A stretch of 38,040 bases of DNA from an uncultured Eubacteriales bacterium (GTDB lineage Bacteria > Bacillota > Clostridia > Oscillospirales > Oscillospiraceae): the NCBI GenBank assembly GCA_900550585.1, contig URST01000013.1, positions 1-38,040 on the forward strand, given 5' to 3'. Made by a program: the position numbers and the translations under genes. Below, in pieces: positions 1 to 7,836 of the stretch (position 1 is its first letter; each line of letters begins with the position of its first letter). The notes below the pieces were generated by a model. The model was not told where the DNA came from. It did no database searches and saw nothing but the letters and a program-made list of their open reading frames with translations.

Positions 1-1019
1 TTGTCCACCAGCAGCGAGAACGTCATCTGCTTTCCCACGAACTGCATCGCCTCGTTGTTGGGCAGCATGTAGTTCATCTGGCCGACGTTCGTTTCCGATG
101 TAGTCGACAGCACAGAGGTGGCCACGGTGTACTTCGTGCCGTCGAACTGCACCGCCCAGCGGTCGATGCCGTGGACGTTGGAGCTGCCGGAACCCGTATA
201 CTCCGCCTGTCCCCTCTGGTTCACCGGGTTCGGGAAGTACCAGTTGTCCAGCAGGTTGGGGCTGCACGGGAACACTTTGGTGTCGATGGTGCTGCCGGTA
301 ATGGCGATATTGGCGCCGGGGGTATATGTCGGGCCTGCCGCGCCGGTCTCGCCCCGGTCGCCCTTGTCACCTTTTTCCCCCTTATCCCCCTTGTCGCCTT
401 TATCGCCCTTCTCGCCTTTTTCGCCGGTGTCGCCGGCCGCGCCCTTTTCACCGGCCGGCCCCTGCGCCCCCGTATCGCCCTTATCGCCTTTTTCACCCTT
501 GGGGCCTGCCGCGCCGGTGTCTCCTTTCGGGCCGCCGGTACCCACCGGCAGCTGGCTTTCCTGATACGCGCCGCTCTCCCCGCTCCACAGCAGCCAGAAG
601 CCGTCTGCCCCCGGTCTGGGCGGGTGCGCCGCCAGATCCCGCAGCCGCGTCTCCAGCTCCCGGAACGCCGTGGGGAGCTCCGGCCACGCCGCGCCCTCCG
701 ACAGGCTGGCCGGTACCAGCACCTCCGTCACCGTGCTGTGGCGCTGGGTCACACCGTCGGTGCGCAGCGTGCCCCGCAGCTGCAGGGTGTATGTGCCGCC
801 CCTGGGCAGATTCTCCCGCTTCAGCAGCACGCCCACGCCGCCGGGCCGCGCCACCAGCGGCAGGGCGTCCAGACCGCCCTCCGGCTCCTGCAGCAGCAGC
901 TCCCAGTCGTACCCCTCCGGCATGTCGCCCACGATGTCCAGCCACACGCTGCCGTTGTCGAACTGCATGGCCGCCGGGGCTCCGTCCCACGTCAGGCGCC
1001 AATCCTTCCATTCGATCAT
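1..1019 (-). CDS. Phage tail-fibre-like protein with collagen-like repeat (partial, 3' end beyond window)
   Basis: An uninterrupted minus-strand frame begins at ATG 1019 and runs off the left edge after about 339 codons. An AGAGGAGAGG ribosome binding site lies just upstream. Residues 1 to about 175 are globular and contain a segment (LRGTLRTDGVTQRHS) that resembles N-terminal domains of Firmicutes prophage tail fibres. Residues about 180-235 are a Gly-X-Y tract rich in GEKGDKGD-type triplets, as in bacterial and phage collagen-like proteins that trimerise. After it comes the motif NLLDNWYFPNPVNQRGQ followed by GIDRW, which in my experience marks phage tail and receptor-binding proteins. Family knowledge therefore favours a tail fibre from a prophage or tail-like element lying to the left. 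A host-surface collagen-like protein is the alternative. The many arginine- or proline-rich frames on the opposite strand here are shadows of the repeat. Confidence 0.75.
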   Translation of the reverse strand, partial: MIEWKDWRLTWDGAPAAMQFDNGSVWLDIVGDMPEGYDWELLLQEPEGGLDALPLVARPGGVGVLLKRENLPRGGTYTLQLRGTLRTDGVTQRHSTVTEVLVPASLSEGAAWPELPTAFRELETRLRDLAAHPPRPGADGFWLLWSGESGAYQESQLPVGTGGPKGDTGAAGPKGEKGDKGDTGAQGPAGEKGAAGDTGEKGEKGDKGDKGDKGEKGDKGDRGETGAAGPTYTPGANIAITGSTIDTKVFPCSPNLLDNWYFPNPVNQRGQAEYTGSGSSNVHGIDRWAVQFDGTKYTVATSVLSTTSETNVGQMNYMLPNNEAMQFVGKQMTFSLLVD

Positions 1020-1342
1020 GTTTGCCTCTCCTCTCTGCATGAATGTCACCTCTTTCCCCCGTCTTTTCCCGGGTTGTACGCTTCCGGCATGCTCCTGAAA
1101 TTCTTTTTTTGCCCGCCGGCGCGGACAGTTATGTAAACCGCATCATGGTATCCTGTACTATCCTGACTTTTTTGTGCTTTCCCAATAAATTTTCACGGAT
1201 TTATTGCTTTTGCTAAAAAATATGGTATACTGTCTTTGTTTGCATATACAACATCTTCCGCCGCGTTTTGCGGTATGAAGTTTCCATGCTCCGGGCACAC
1301 TGTTACCAGAGCCTATTGACCATCTGAAAAGAGGGAACTGCC
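1020..1342. other. Intergenic region between tail-fibre-like gene and murA
   Basis: No gene is supported here. The left end carries the ribosome binding site of the minus-strand tail-fibre-like gene. The central part is AT-rich compared with its neighbours and holds a promoter candidate reading into murA. I see no clear terminator, tRNA or riboswitch. This stretch may be the boundary between a mobile or prophage segment and the core chromosome. Confidence 0.6.
1204..1231 (+). promoter_or_regulatory. Sigma-A-type promoter candidate for murA
   Basis: TTGCTT at 1204-1209 and a near-consensus TATACT at 1226-1231 are separated by 16 bases. They sit in an AT-rich stretch about 110 bases before the murA start. 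Only the -10 box is strong, so the call is moderate. Confidence 0.55.
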
Positions 1343-2641
1343 TTGAACAAATACATTATCCACGGCGGCCATCCGCTGTTTGGCGAGGTGACCATCAGCG
1401 GCGCAAAGAACGCCGCCGTCGCCATCATTCCCGCCGCCCTGCTGGTGGACGGCGTCTGCCGCATCGAGAACATCCCCCAGATCAGCGACGTGACCCTGTT
1501 TTTCTCCATTCTGGAGGAGCTGGGCGCCCGCATCCGGGTGCTGAACCGCCACGCGGTGGAGATCGACTGCCACGCCATCCACAGCACCCGCCCGTCCTAC
1601 GATCTGGCCCGCCGCATCCGGGCCAGCTACTACCTGCTGGGCGCGCTGCTGGGCCGCTTCGGTCAGGCCACCGTGGCCATGCCCGGCGGCTGCAACTTCG
1701 GCGTCCGCCCCATCGACCAGCATATCAAGGGCTTCACCACCATGGGCGCCGAGGTGTCCGTGGAGGGCGGCTTCATCCACACCGCCGCCAAAAACGGCCG
1801 TCTCACCGGCGCGCCGGTGTATCTGGACGTTGTCTCCGTGGGCGCTACCATGAACATCATGATGGCCGCCGCACTGGCGGACGGCGTCACCACCATTGAA
1901 AACGCTGCCAAGGAACCTCACATCGTGGACCTGGCCAACTTCCTGAACTCCATGGGTGCGGATATCAAGGGCGCCGGCACCGACTCCATCAAGATCCGGG
2001 GCGTGGAGCGTCTCAGCGGCGGCACCTACTGCATCATCCCCGACCAGATCGAGGCCGGCACCTATATGGCCGCGGTGGCTGCCACCGGCGGTCAGCTGCT
2101 GCTGAAGAACATCATCCCCAAGCACATGGACTGCATCAGCGCCAAGCTGATGGAGATGGGCGTGGTGGTGGAGGAGAACGACGACACCCTGCTGGTGCGC
2201 CGCAACGAGCCGCTGCAGAAGGCCAACGTCAAGACCCTGCCCTACCCCGGTTTCCCCACGGATATGCAGCCCCAGATCGCCGCCGTGCTGTCTCTGGCGC
2301 AGGGCACCAGTCTCGTCACCGAGGGCGTCTACGGCGCCAACCGCTTCAAGTATGTGGACGAGCTGAAGCGTCTGGGCGCCCACATCCAGGTGGACGGCAA
2401 GGTGGCCGTGATCGAGGGCACCCAGCAGCTGGTGGGCGCTCCCATCCAGGCCTGCGACCTGCGGGCCGGTGCGGCGCTGGTCATCGCCGGTCTGGCCGCC
2501 AAGGGCACCACCGAGCTCAGTTGCGTGCAGTATATCGAGCGGGGCTACGAGGACCTGGTGGGCAAGCTCCGCGCTGTCGGCGCGGATATCGCCATGGTGG
2601 ACGTGCCCGACGAGAGCGAAGCCGAAGCCCATATCAGCTGA
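1343..2641 (+). CDS. murA: UDP-N-acetylglucosamine 1-carboxyvinyltransferase (MurA)
   Basis: This 432-residue protein catalyses the first committed step of peptidoglycan synthesis in the cytoplasm, transferring enolpyruvate from PEP to UDP-GlcNAc. The N-terminal SGAKNAA motif holds the substrate-binding Lys22-Asn23 pair. The active-site cysteine is Cys117 in the loop PGGCNFGVRPIDQH, so this is the fosfomycin-sensitive Cys form rather than the Asp variant. Length fits the family (about 420-435). The start is TTG at 1343, preceded by a GAGGG site at 1331-1335 with 7-base spacing. Firmicutes often carry two paralogues (MurA and MurZ) and I cannot tell which this is. It is followed by the WalJ-like gene after a hairpin-containing gap. 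Confidence 0.95.
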   Translation: MNKYIIHGGHPLFGEVTISGAKNAAVAIIPAALLVDGVCRIENIPQISDVTLFFSILEELGARIRVLNRHAVEIDCHAIHSTRPSYDLARRIRASYYLLGALLGRFGQATVAMPGGCNFGVRPIDQHIKGFTTMGAEVSVEGGFIHTAAKNGRLTGAPVYLDVVSVGATMNIMMAAALADGVTTIENAAKEPHIVDLANFLNSMGADIKGAGTDSIKIRGVERLSGGTYCIIPDQIEAGTYMAAVAATGGQLLLKNIIPKHMDCISAKLMEMGVVVEENDDTLLVRRNEPLQKANVKTLPYPGFPTDMQPQIAAVLSLAQGTSLVTEGVYGANRFKYVDELKRLGAHIQVDGKVAVIEGTQQLVGAPIQACDLRAGAALVIAGLAAKGTTELSCVQYIERGYEDLVGKLRAVGADIAMVDVPDESEAEAHIS

Positions 2642-2652
2642 CATACACCTTC

Positions 2653-2705
2653 CAGCGTCCGCTGCGAGAGGCCGCAGCCTTTGCGGCTTGCTGCAACGGA
2701 CGCTG
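2653..2705 (+). repeat. Interrupted inverted repeat (hairpin) between murA and the MBL-fold gene
   Basis: Outer arms CAGCGTCCG (2653-2661) and CGGACGCTG (2697-2705) are perfectly complementary. An inner stem GCCGCA/TGCGGC sits inside them, with symmetrical 9-base internal loops between. Only a short TCATTTT follows, so this is a weak terminator or attenuator candidate, or an mRNA-processing structure. The TTG start of the next gene lies 27 bases downstream. Confidence 0.6.
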
Positions 2706-2732
2706 TCATTTTCCGGAAAGGTACATACCGTC

Positions 2733-3524
2733 TTGATCACTGTACATACACTGGCCAGCGGCTCCGAGGGCAACAGCCTGCTGGTCTCCGCCTGCGGCGT
2801 CCACCTGCTGGTGGATGCCGGCATCTCCGCCCGCCGCATCAGGCAGTCCCTGGCCCAGCTGGGTCTGACGCCGGACGACCTGTCCGCCATCCTCATCACC
2901 CACGAGCATACGGACCACACGGCGGGCCTTGCCACCCTGCTGAAGCACCACGCCGTCCCGCTGTACGCCAGCGGCGGCACGGCCTTCTATCTCCGCAGCC
3001 GCCTGCCCGGACTGGACGGCTGCCTGCGCCTTGTCTCCCCCGGCAGCGTCTTTTCCATCGGCCCGGCACAGGTGACGGTGTTCGCCACCAGCCATGACGC
3101 CGGGGAAAGCGTGGACTACCGCATCGACTGCGGCGGCGAGAGTGTGGGCATCCTCACCGACACCGGCTTCGTGCCGGAGCCGGCGGCCGCCGCCCTCTCC
3201 GGCGTGGGTCTGCTGGTGCTGGAGAGCAACCACGATGTGGAGTGGCTGCTGTCGGGGCCGTACCCCTACCCCTTGAAGCAGCGCATCCTCAGCCAGCGGG
3301 GCCACCTGTCCAACGAGGACGCCGCCGCCTTTGCCCGCCGTATGGCGGCATGCGGCACCCGCCGCTTCGTGCTGGCCCACCTGAGCCGGGAGAACAACAC
3401 CCCCCAGCGAGCCCTGCAGGTCATGGAAACGGCCCTGTCCGGGCTGGATGTCTCCGTGGAGGTGGCGCCCCGTGGTGAGCTCAGCGGCTGCTATGAGCCG
3501 GAGGTGACGGCATGCAGAAGGTAA
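2733..3524 (+). CDS. MBL-fold metallo-hydrolase, WalJ/YycJ-like
   Basis: This 263-residue protein has the metallo-beta-lactamase motif THEHTDH (His57, His59, Asp61, His62) after a typical N-terminal strand TLASGSEGNS. It resembles the YycJ/WalJ family, small Firmicutes exonuclease-like hydrolases linked to cell-wall and DNA-replication coordination. That function is family knowledge and not shown here. The open frame extends upstream into murA, but I place the start at TTG 2733, where the family N-terminus begins and GGAAAGG (2715-2721) can serve as ribosome binding site. The 3' end overlaps the rlmH start by 13 bases, indicating translational coupling. A walRK two-component system, its frequent neighbour, is not present. 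Confidence 0.85.
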   Translation: MITVHTLASGSEGNSLLVSACGVHLLVDAGISARRIRQSLAQLGLTPDDLSAILITHEHTDHTAGLATLLKHHAVPLYASGGTAFYLRSRLPGLDGCLRLVSPGSVFSIGPAQVTVFATSHDAGESVDYRIDCGGESVGILTDTGFVPEPAAAALSGVGLLVLESNHDVEWLLSGPYPYPLKQRILSQRGHLSNEDAAAFARRMAACGTRRFVLAHLSRENNTPQRALQVMETALSGLDVSVEVAPRGELSGCYEPEVTACRR

Positions 3525-3994
3525 GCATCCTCTGCGTCGGCAAGCTGAAGGAGCGGTTCTACATCGACGCCGCCGCCGAATACGTCAAGCGGCTCCAGCG
3601 GCTGTGCCGTCTGGAGATCATCGAGCTGCCGGAGTGCCGCCTGCCCGATGAGCCATCCCCCGCCGAGATCCGCCGTGCCCTGCAGACGGAGGCCGCCGCC
3701 ATCCGGGAAAAGCTGCCCAGAGGCGGCGCGCTGGTGGCGCTGTGCATCGAGGGAAAGCCCTGCTCCAGCGAGGAGCTGAGCCGCCGGCTCACGGATTTCG
3801 GCGTACAGGGCAAGACCCAGATCACGTTTCTCATCGGCGGCAGCGTGGGACTGGACGAGAGCCTGAAGCAGCAGGCCGACTGGCGGCTCTCCATGTCGCC
3901 CATGACGTTCCCCCACCACATGGCACGCATCATGCTGCTGGAGCAGATCTACCGCGCCTACCAGATCGCCGGCGGCGCAAAATACCACAAATAG
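3512..3994 (+). CDS. rlmH: 23S rRNA (pseudouridine1915-N3)-methyltransferase RlmH
   Basis: A SPOUT-class methyltransferase of 160 residues, the family length, which methylates pseudouridine 1915 in helix 69 of 23S rRNA on assembled ribosomes. The SAM-binding knot is visible as FLIGGSVGL. The conserved C-terminal block has MTFPHHMARIMLLEQIYRAY and ends in the YHK tail expected for RlmH. The start ATG 3512 lies inside the end of the preceding gene. Proximity to a WalJ-like gene is a common Firmicutes arrangement. Confidence 0.95.
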   Translation: MQKVSILCVGKLKERFYIDAAAEYVKRLQRLCRLEIIELPECRLPDEPSPAEIRRALQTEAAAIREKLPRGGALVALCIEGKPCSSEELSRRLTDFGVQGKTQITFLIGGSVGLDESLKQQADWRLSMSPMTFPHHMARIMLLEQIYRAYQIAGGAKYHK

Positions 3995-4006
3995 GAGGTC
4001 ATTCCC

Positions 4007-4309
4007 ATGGAAAACTGGAGCTTTACCGGCCGTCCGGACGTGCCCGCGTGGCCCAAGGACGAGTCCGGCCGCGACGAGAAGGCCGTGCTGCTGAAGCAGA
4101 CCTTTGACTCCGCCGCCGACGCCGACACCCTCATCTCCCTGCTGTCGGCCTACGGCGTCCCCTGCTTCAAGTATTACGACCGCGAGGGCGGCGCCGGCAA
4201 GGTCATCAACGGCTTTTCCGGCTTCGGCGTCAGCCTGTATGTCCCCGCCTCCCGCCTGGAGGAGGCGCAGGAGCTGCTGACCGCCCAGCCCGTGGACGAG
4301 GACGAATAA
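4007..4309 (+). CDS. DUF2007-type small protein
   Basis: A 100-residue acidic protein starting 13 bases after rlmH with an AGGAGG site. The central part (residues about 28-92) runs AVLLKQTFDSAADADTLISL, then YGVPCFKYYD, and ends in a strand-helix with V-PASRLEEAQELL. This is the ferredoxin-like pattern of DUF2007 ('putative signal transducing protein'), small proteins of unknown role. No catalytic motif or membrane segment is visible. It is probably cotranscribed with rlmH and the phosphoglucomutase. Confidence 0.7.
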   Translation: MENWSFTGRPDVPAWPKDESGRDEKAVLLKQTFDSAADADTLISLLSAYGVPCFKYYDREGGAGKVINGFSGFGVSLYVPASRLEEAQELLTAQPVDEDE

Positions 4310-4338
4310 GTACATATCATCCCGAAAGGAGTACCTAT

Positions 4339-6066
4339 ATGAGCTACAAACAGGAATACGAGCGCTGGCTCCGCAGCGACGCCCTCTCCCCCGCCGAGCA
4401 CGCGGAGCTGGAGAGCATCGCCCACGATGAAAAGGAGATTGAGAACCGCTTTTACGGCCCGCTGGAGTTCGGCACTGCCGGTCTGCGGGGCACCATGAAG
4501 GTGGGCCTGCACCAGATGAACATCCACGTCATCCGCTGGGCCACCCAGGGCTTTGCCAACGTCATCGCCGCCGAGGGCAAGGAGGCAAAGAAAAAAGGCG
4601 TGGCCATCTGCATGGACTGCCGCAACAACAACATGCTGTTCTCCCACGCCGCCGCGGAGGTCTGCGCCGCCAACGGCATCCACGTCCGCATCTTCGAGTC
4701 CCTGCGGCCCACGCCGGAGCTGAGTTTCGCCGTCCGCTACTACGGCTGCCAGGCGGGCATCAACGTCACTGCCAGCCACAACCCCAAGGAGTACAACGGC
4801 TACAAGGTCTACTGGTCTGACGGCGCACAGCTGCCGCCCCAGCATGCCGACGCCATCGCCGCCCAGCTGGAGAAGATCGACATCTTCACCGGCGTGAAGC
4901 GCATGGACTTCGACGATGCCGTGAAGGCCGGTCTTATCGAGATCATGGGCGAGGAGACGGACCGCGCCTTTATGGAGAACGTCATGGCCATGGTCAACGA
5001 CCGGGCGTCCATGGCCAAGGTGGCCGACACCTTCAAGGTGGTGTACACCCCGTTCCACGGCTGCGGCTGGAAGCTGGTGCCGGAGGCCCTGCGGGGTCTG
5101 GGCGTCAAGCACCTGTACTGCGTGGAGCAGCAGATGGTGCTGGACGGCAATTTCCCCACCGTGGCCTCCCCCAACCCGGAGAATCCGGAGGGCTTCTATC
5201 TGGCCATCGAGCTGGCGGACAAGGTGGGCGCTGACTTCATCCTGGGCACCGACCCCGACAGCGACCGCGTGGGCATCATGGTCCGCGACCATGCCGGCAA
5301 ATTCGTGGCCGTCACCGGCAACCAGACCGGCGTGCTGCTGCTGGACTACCTCATCGGCGCCCTGCGCCGGGCCGGCAAGATGCCGGAGAAGCCGGTGTTC
5401 CTCAAGTCCATCGTCACCACCAACATGGCCCGCAAGGTGGCCGAGTCCAACGGCGTCACCTGCTATGACACCTTCACTGGCTTCAAGTTCATGGCCGAGA
5501 AGAAGGGTGAGCTGGAGTCCTCCGGCCAGGGCGAGGTCATCATGTCCTACGAGGAGAGCTACGGCTACATGCTGGGCGACTACGTCCGCGACAAGGACGC
5601 CGTTACCGCCTCCCTGATGGTCACGGAGATGGCCGGCTGGTACGCCGCGCAGGGCATGACCCTCTACGACGCTCTGCAGGCTCTGTACGCCAAGTACGGC
5701 TGGTACGGCGAAAAGACCCACAACCTGGTGATGCCCGGCGTGGACGGTCTGGAGAAGATGGCCGCCCTGATGAAGCGCCTGCGCCAGACGCCCCCCGCCG
5801 ATATCGCCGGGGTCGCCGTCGCCGTCCGCAAGGACTACGCCGACGGCACCGCCGTGGACTGCGCCACCGGTGCTTCCAGCCCCATGGAGCTTCACGGCAG
5901 CAACGTGCTGCGCTATGAGCTGGCCGACGGCACCACCATTCTGGTCCGTCCCTCCGGCACAGAGCCCAAGATCAAGGTCTACATCCTGACCCAGGGCAGA
6001 GACGCCGCGGAGCGGGACGCCAACATCGCCAAGTACTCCGCTTGGGTGGAGACGCTGACCAAATAA
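4339..6066 (+). CDS. Phospho-sugar mutase (alpha-phosphoglucomutase, PgcA-like)
   Basis: A 575-residue enzyme of the alpha-D-phosphohexomutase superfamily, expected to interconvert glucose 6-phosphate and glucose 1-phosphate. Visible elements in order: FGTAGLRG near residue 44; the catalytic phosphoserine Ser146 in TASHNP; the metal loop DPDSDR near residues 304-309; the sugar-binding region with EESYGY; and the phosphate-binding RPSGTEPKIKVY near the C-terminus. Length matches the Firmicutes PgcA group (about 570-580). Glucose 1-phosphate feeds nucleotide-sugar synthesis, for example by the RmlA encoded about 23 kb downstream. It is the last gene before a strong bidirectional terminator. Confidence 0.9.
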   Translation: MSYKQEYERWLRSDALSPAEHAELESIAHDEKEIENRFYGPLEFGTAGLRGTMKVGLHQMNIHVIRWATQGFANVIAAEGKEAKKKGVAICMDCRNNNMLFSHAAAEVCAANGIHVRIFESLRPTPELSFAVRYYGCQAGINVTASHNPKEYNGYKVYWSDGAQLPPQHADAIAAQLEKIDIFTGVKRMDFDDAVKAGLIEIMGEETDRAFMENVMAMVNDRASMAKVADTFKVVYTPFHGCGWKLVPEALRGLGVKHLYCVEQQMVLDGNFPTVASPNPENPEGFYLAIELADKVGADFILGTDPDSDRVGIMVRDHAGKFVAVTGNQTGVLLLDYLIGALRRAGKMPEKPVFLKSIVTTNMARKVAESNGVTCYDTFTGFKFMAEKKGELESSGQGEVIMSYEESYGYMLGDYVRDKDAVTASLMVTEMAGWYAAQGMTLYDALQALYAKYGWYGEKTHNLVMPGVDGLEKMAALMKRLRQTPPADIAGVAVAVRKDYADGTAVDCATGASSPMELHGSNVLRYELADGTTILVRPSGTEPKIKVYILTQGRDAAERDANIAKYSAWVETLTK

Positions 6067-6080
6067 CGCACACTGTACAC

Positions 6081-6117
6081 AAAAAAGAACGGAAGCCCTG
6101 GGCTTCCGTTCTTTTTT
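6081..6117. terminator. Bidirectional intrinsic terminator
   Basis: A perfect stem GAACGGAAGCCC / GGGCTTCCGTTC is flanked by six A on the left and six T on the right. It can terminate both the plus-strand phosphoglucomutase unit and the convergent minus-strand DegV unit. Confidence 0.92.
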
Positions 6118-6134
6118 GTTCTATGCGCAGGCGA

Positions 6135-6992
6135 TCACCGCCACGTCTTGCTGAAAAAGTATACCGCCAGCATGCCCGGCCCCACATGGGCGCCGGTGAC
6201 CGGTTCGTGGCACACGGTGAGGATCTGGCCGGTGCAGCCCACCTGCCGCAGCCGGGTGGCCACATGCAGCGCGTCCGCCGGGGAACCGGCGTGGGAGATG
6301 CCCACCGGGGCGCTCCTGTCCTCCACCATCTGGTCGTAGAGCTTCACCAGCTCCTCCATGCCGGCCTTCTTGCCGCGGGCCTTGGCCAGCATCACGATCT
6401 TGCCCTCCTCGTCACCCTGCAGGATGGGCTTGATCTGCAGCAGCGTACCGGCCAGCGCCGCGCCGCCGGAGATGCGGCCGCCCCTGCGCAGGAACTTGAG
6501 ATCGTCCACCATGAAGTGCTGGCGCATCTTGCCGCACAGCTCCTCGCAGCGCACCACGATCTCCTCCAGCACGCGGCCCTCCGCCGCCAGCCGGGCGGCC
6601 TCCAGCACAATGAGGCCCTCGCCCAGGGAAGCGCCCCTGGTGTCCAGCACGCGGATCTTCCGCTCCGGATACTGCTCCGCCAGCTCGCGGGCCACCAGTC
6701 CCACGCCCCAGCAGGTGCCGCTGACGCCGCCGGACAGGCCCACATACAGCACATCGTCGCCGTTGATGAGGTGCGGCTCCATACCCCGCCGCGCCGCGTC
6801 CGGCGTGACCATGGAGGTCTGCACCACCGCACCGCGCCGCATGGCGTCATAGAAGCTGCGCCCGTCGAACTCCGCGCCGGTGTCCGTCGGCTCGCCGTCC
6901 ACCGTATAGGTCAGGCAAAGCTCCCCGATGCCGTACTGTTCCAGCAGGGCCTTGGGCAGATTTGCCGCGTTATCGGTCATAATACGTACCAT
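6135..6992 (-). CDS. DegV family protein (fatty-acid-binding, FakB-like)
   Basis: This 285-residue protein begins MVRIMTDNAANLP, the DegV-type start, and has QTSMVTP in the N-terminal half, the lipid-binding segment YVGLSGGVSGTC, and DLKFLRRGGRISGGAA, all DegV hallmarks. Characterised members bind a fatty acid and present it to the kinase FakA for phosphorylation and phospholipid synthesis. No fakA is in the window, and many Clostridia carry several paralogues of unknown specificity. It lies 28 bases after the SGNH hydrolase gene and is probably cotranscribed with it, ending at the bidirectional terminator. Confidence 0.88.
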   Translation of the reverse strand: MVRIMTDNAANLPKALLEQYGIGELCLTYTVDGEPTDTGAEFDGRSFYDAMRRGAVVQTSMVTPDAARRGMEPHLINGDDVLYVGLSGGVSGTCWGVGLVARELAEQYPERKIRVLDTRGASLGEGLIVLEAARLAAEGRVLEEIVVRCEELCGKMRQHFMVDDLKFLRRGGRISGGAALAGTLLQIKPILQGDEEGKIVMLAKARGKKAGMEELVKLYDQMVEDRSAPVGISHAGSPADALHVATRLRQVGCTGQILTVCHEPVTGAHVGPGMLAVYFFSKTWR

Positions 6993-7020
6993 AATGTGTC
7001 TCCTTTTTCTCTTGTTTCCG

Positions 7021-7698
7021 TTACAACTGCGGCGTGACCCACTGGGCCAGTGCGTCGAACAGCTGCCTGTACCCCGACATGGTCAGATGGATGCCGTCCG
7101 CCGCGATCATCTGCGGCAGGTCCCGCAGCGGCAGAAAGCGGCGGCGCACGTCGATAAGGGGCAGCCCCTCGCTCATGGCGAAGGATGCCACCGTGTCGGA
7201 GTACAGCTCCTGGTGCCGGTAGATACGGCCCTCATCGCCCAGCCACTGCAAAATGCGCTCACGGCTGAGGCCGCTGCTGCAAATATAATCCAAATAACGC
7301 CTGCCGTCAATAGGCGGCAGCGTCATCAGCACCGGCTGCACCCCGGCCTGCACCAGCTCCGTCACCGTCTTTTTCAGCTTGGTCAGGAACTCCGGCAGCT
7401 CCGTGCGGGGCTTGTGCTCCCCTTCCGGGTCGGCGGCAATGCCCGCCCAGTCGAAATCGCTGTCGTTGCCGCCGTAGGCCACCAGCGCCCAGCGGGCATC
7501 CATGCCCCGCTGCACGTCGTGCTCCACCAGGGACAATCCCTTGCTGATGGTGGAGCCCATCTTGGCGCGGTTCACCACCTCCAGCCGCTCCGTGGGATAC
7601 CGGGCCATGACCTCCGCCAGATGGAAGTGATACCGCATGGCCTCATCCGGCACAGTGGCCTTCAGCAGCGAATCTCCATACACATACGCCCGTTCCAT
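7021..7698 (-). CDS. SGNH/GDSL-type hydrolase
   Basis: A 225-residue cytoplasmic-looking esterase-family protein. Block I is YGDSLLK near residue 7 with the nucleophile Ser10. The glycine block is NRAKMGSTI, block III is AYGGNDSDFD with GGND, and block V is ADGIHLTMSGY with the catalytic Asp-x-x-His. The length fits compact SGNH hydrolases. The substrate cannot be read from sequence: acyl esters on sugars or lipids are possible. An AGGAGGG site (7705-7711) and a near-consensus promoter lie upstream. No signal peptide is seen, so extracellular glycan deacetylation is unlikely. Confidence 0.88.
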   Translation of the reverse strand: MERAYVYGDSLLKATVPDEAMRYHFHLAEVMARYPTERLEVVNRAKMGSTISKGLSLVEHDVQRGMDARWALVAYGGNDSDFDWAGIAADPEGEHKPRTELPEFLTKLKKTVTELVQAGVQPVLMTLPPIDGRRYLDYICSSGLSRERILQWLGDEGRIYRHQELYSDTVASFAMSEGLPLIDVRRRFLPLRDLPQMIAADGIHLTMSGYRQLFDALAQWVTPQL

Positions 7699-7726
7699 AG
7701 TATACCCTCCTCTGCGATTTTTACAT

Positions 7727-7755
7727 AATATAACATATTAGATGTGATGCGTCAA
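7727..7755 (-). promoter_or_regulatory. Sigma-A promoter for the SGNH hydrolase-degV unit
   Basis: On the minus strand TTGACG (complement of 7750-7755) and TATATT (complement of 7727-7732) are separated by exactly 17 bases. They lie 29 bases upstream of the ATG at 7698. Confidence 0.82.
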
Positions 7756-7776
7756 GGTATCATGTTCACCTTTTTC

Positions 7777-7805
7777 TTGTCAAGCGCATCCATTTGTGAT
7801 ATAGT
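7777..7805 (+). promoter_or_regulatory. Sigma-A promoter for the DUF1836 gene
   Basis: TTGTCA at 7777-7782 and TATAGT at 7800-7805 have a 17-base spacer. They are 32 bases before the ATG at 7837. The -35 box lies 22 bases from the -35 box of the divergent promoter, so the two are back to back. Confidence 0.8.
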
Positions 7806-7836
7806 GTATTATGTATACGAGTTAGGGGGCATTTTC

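Noticed and set aside
221..564. Arg/Lys-rich or Pro/Ser-rich open frames over the collagen-like tract
   Set aside because: Alternative readings of a triplet repeat. Only the minus frame from ATG 1019 has flanking globular domains and a ribosome binding site.
2469..2732. Upstream extension of the MBL-fold protein into murA
   Set aside because: The extension is a shadow of murA and the hairpin; family-like sequence begins at TTG 2733.
1313..2980. Long minus-strand open frame (555 codons) opposite murA
   Set aside because: Antisense shadow of a GC-rich gene: His/Gly/Val-rich composition, no family motif, while the plus strand encodes a full MurA with its active-site residues.
4174..5895. Minus-strand open frame of 573 codons opposite the phosphoglucomutase
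   Set aside because: Shadow of codon bias; the plus strand holds all phosphohexomutase motifs.
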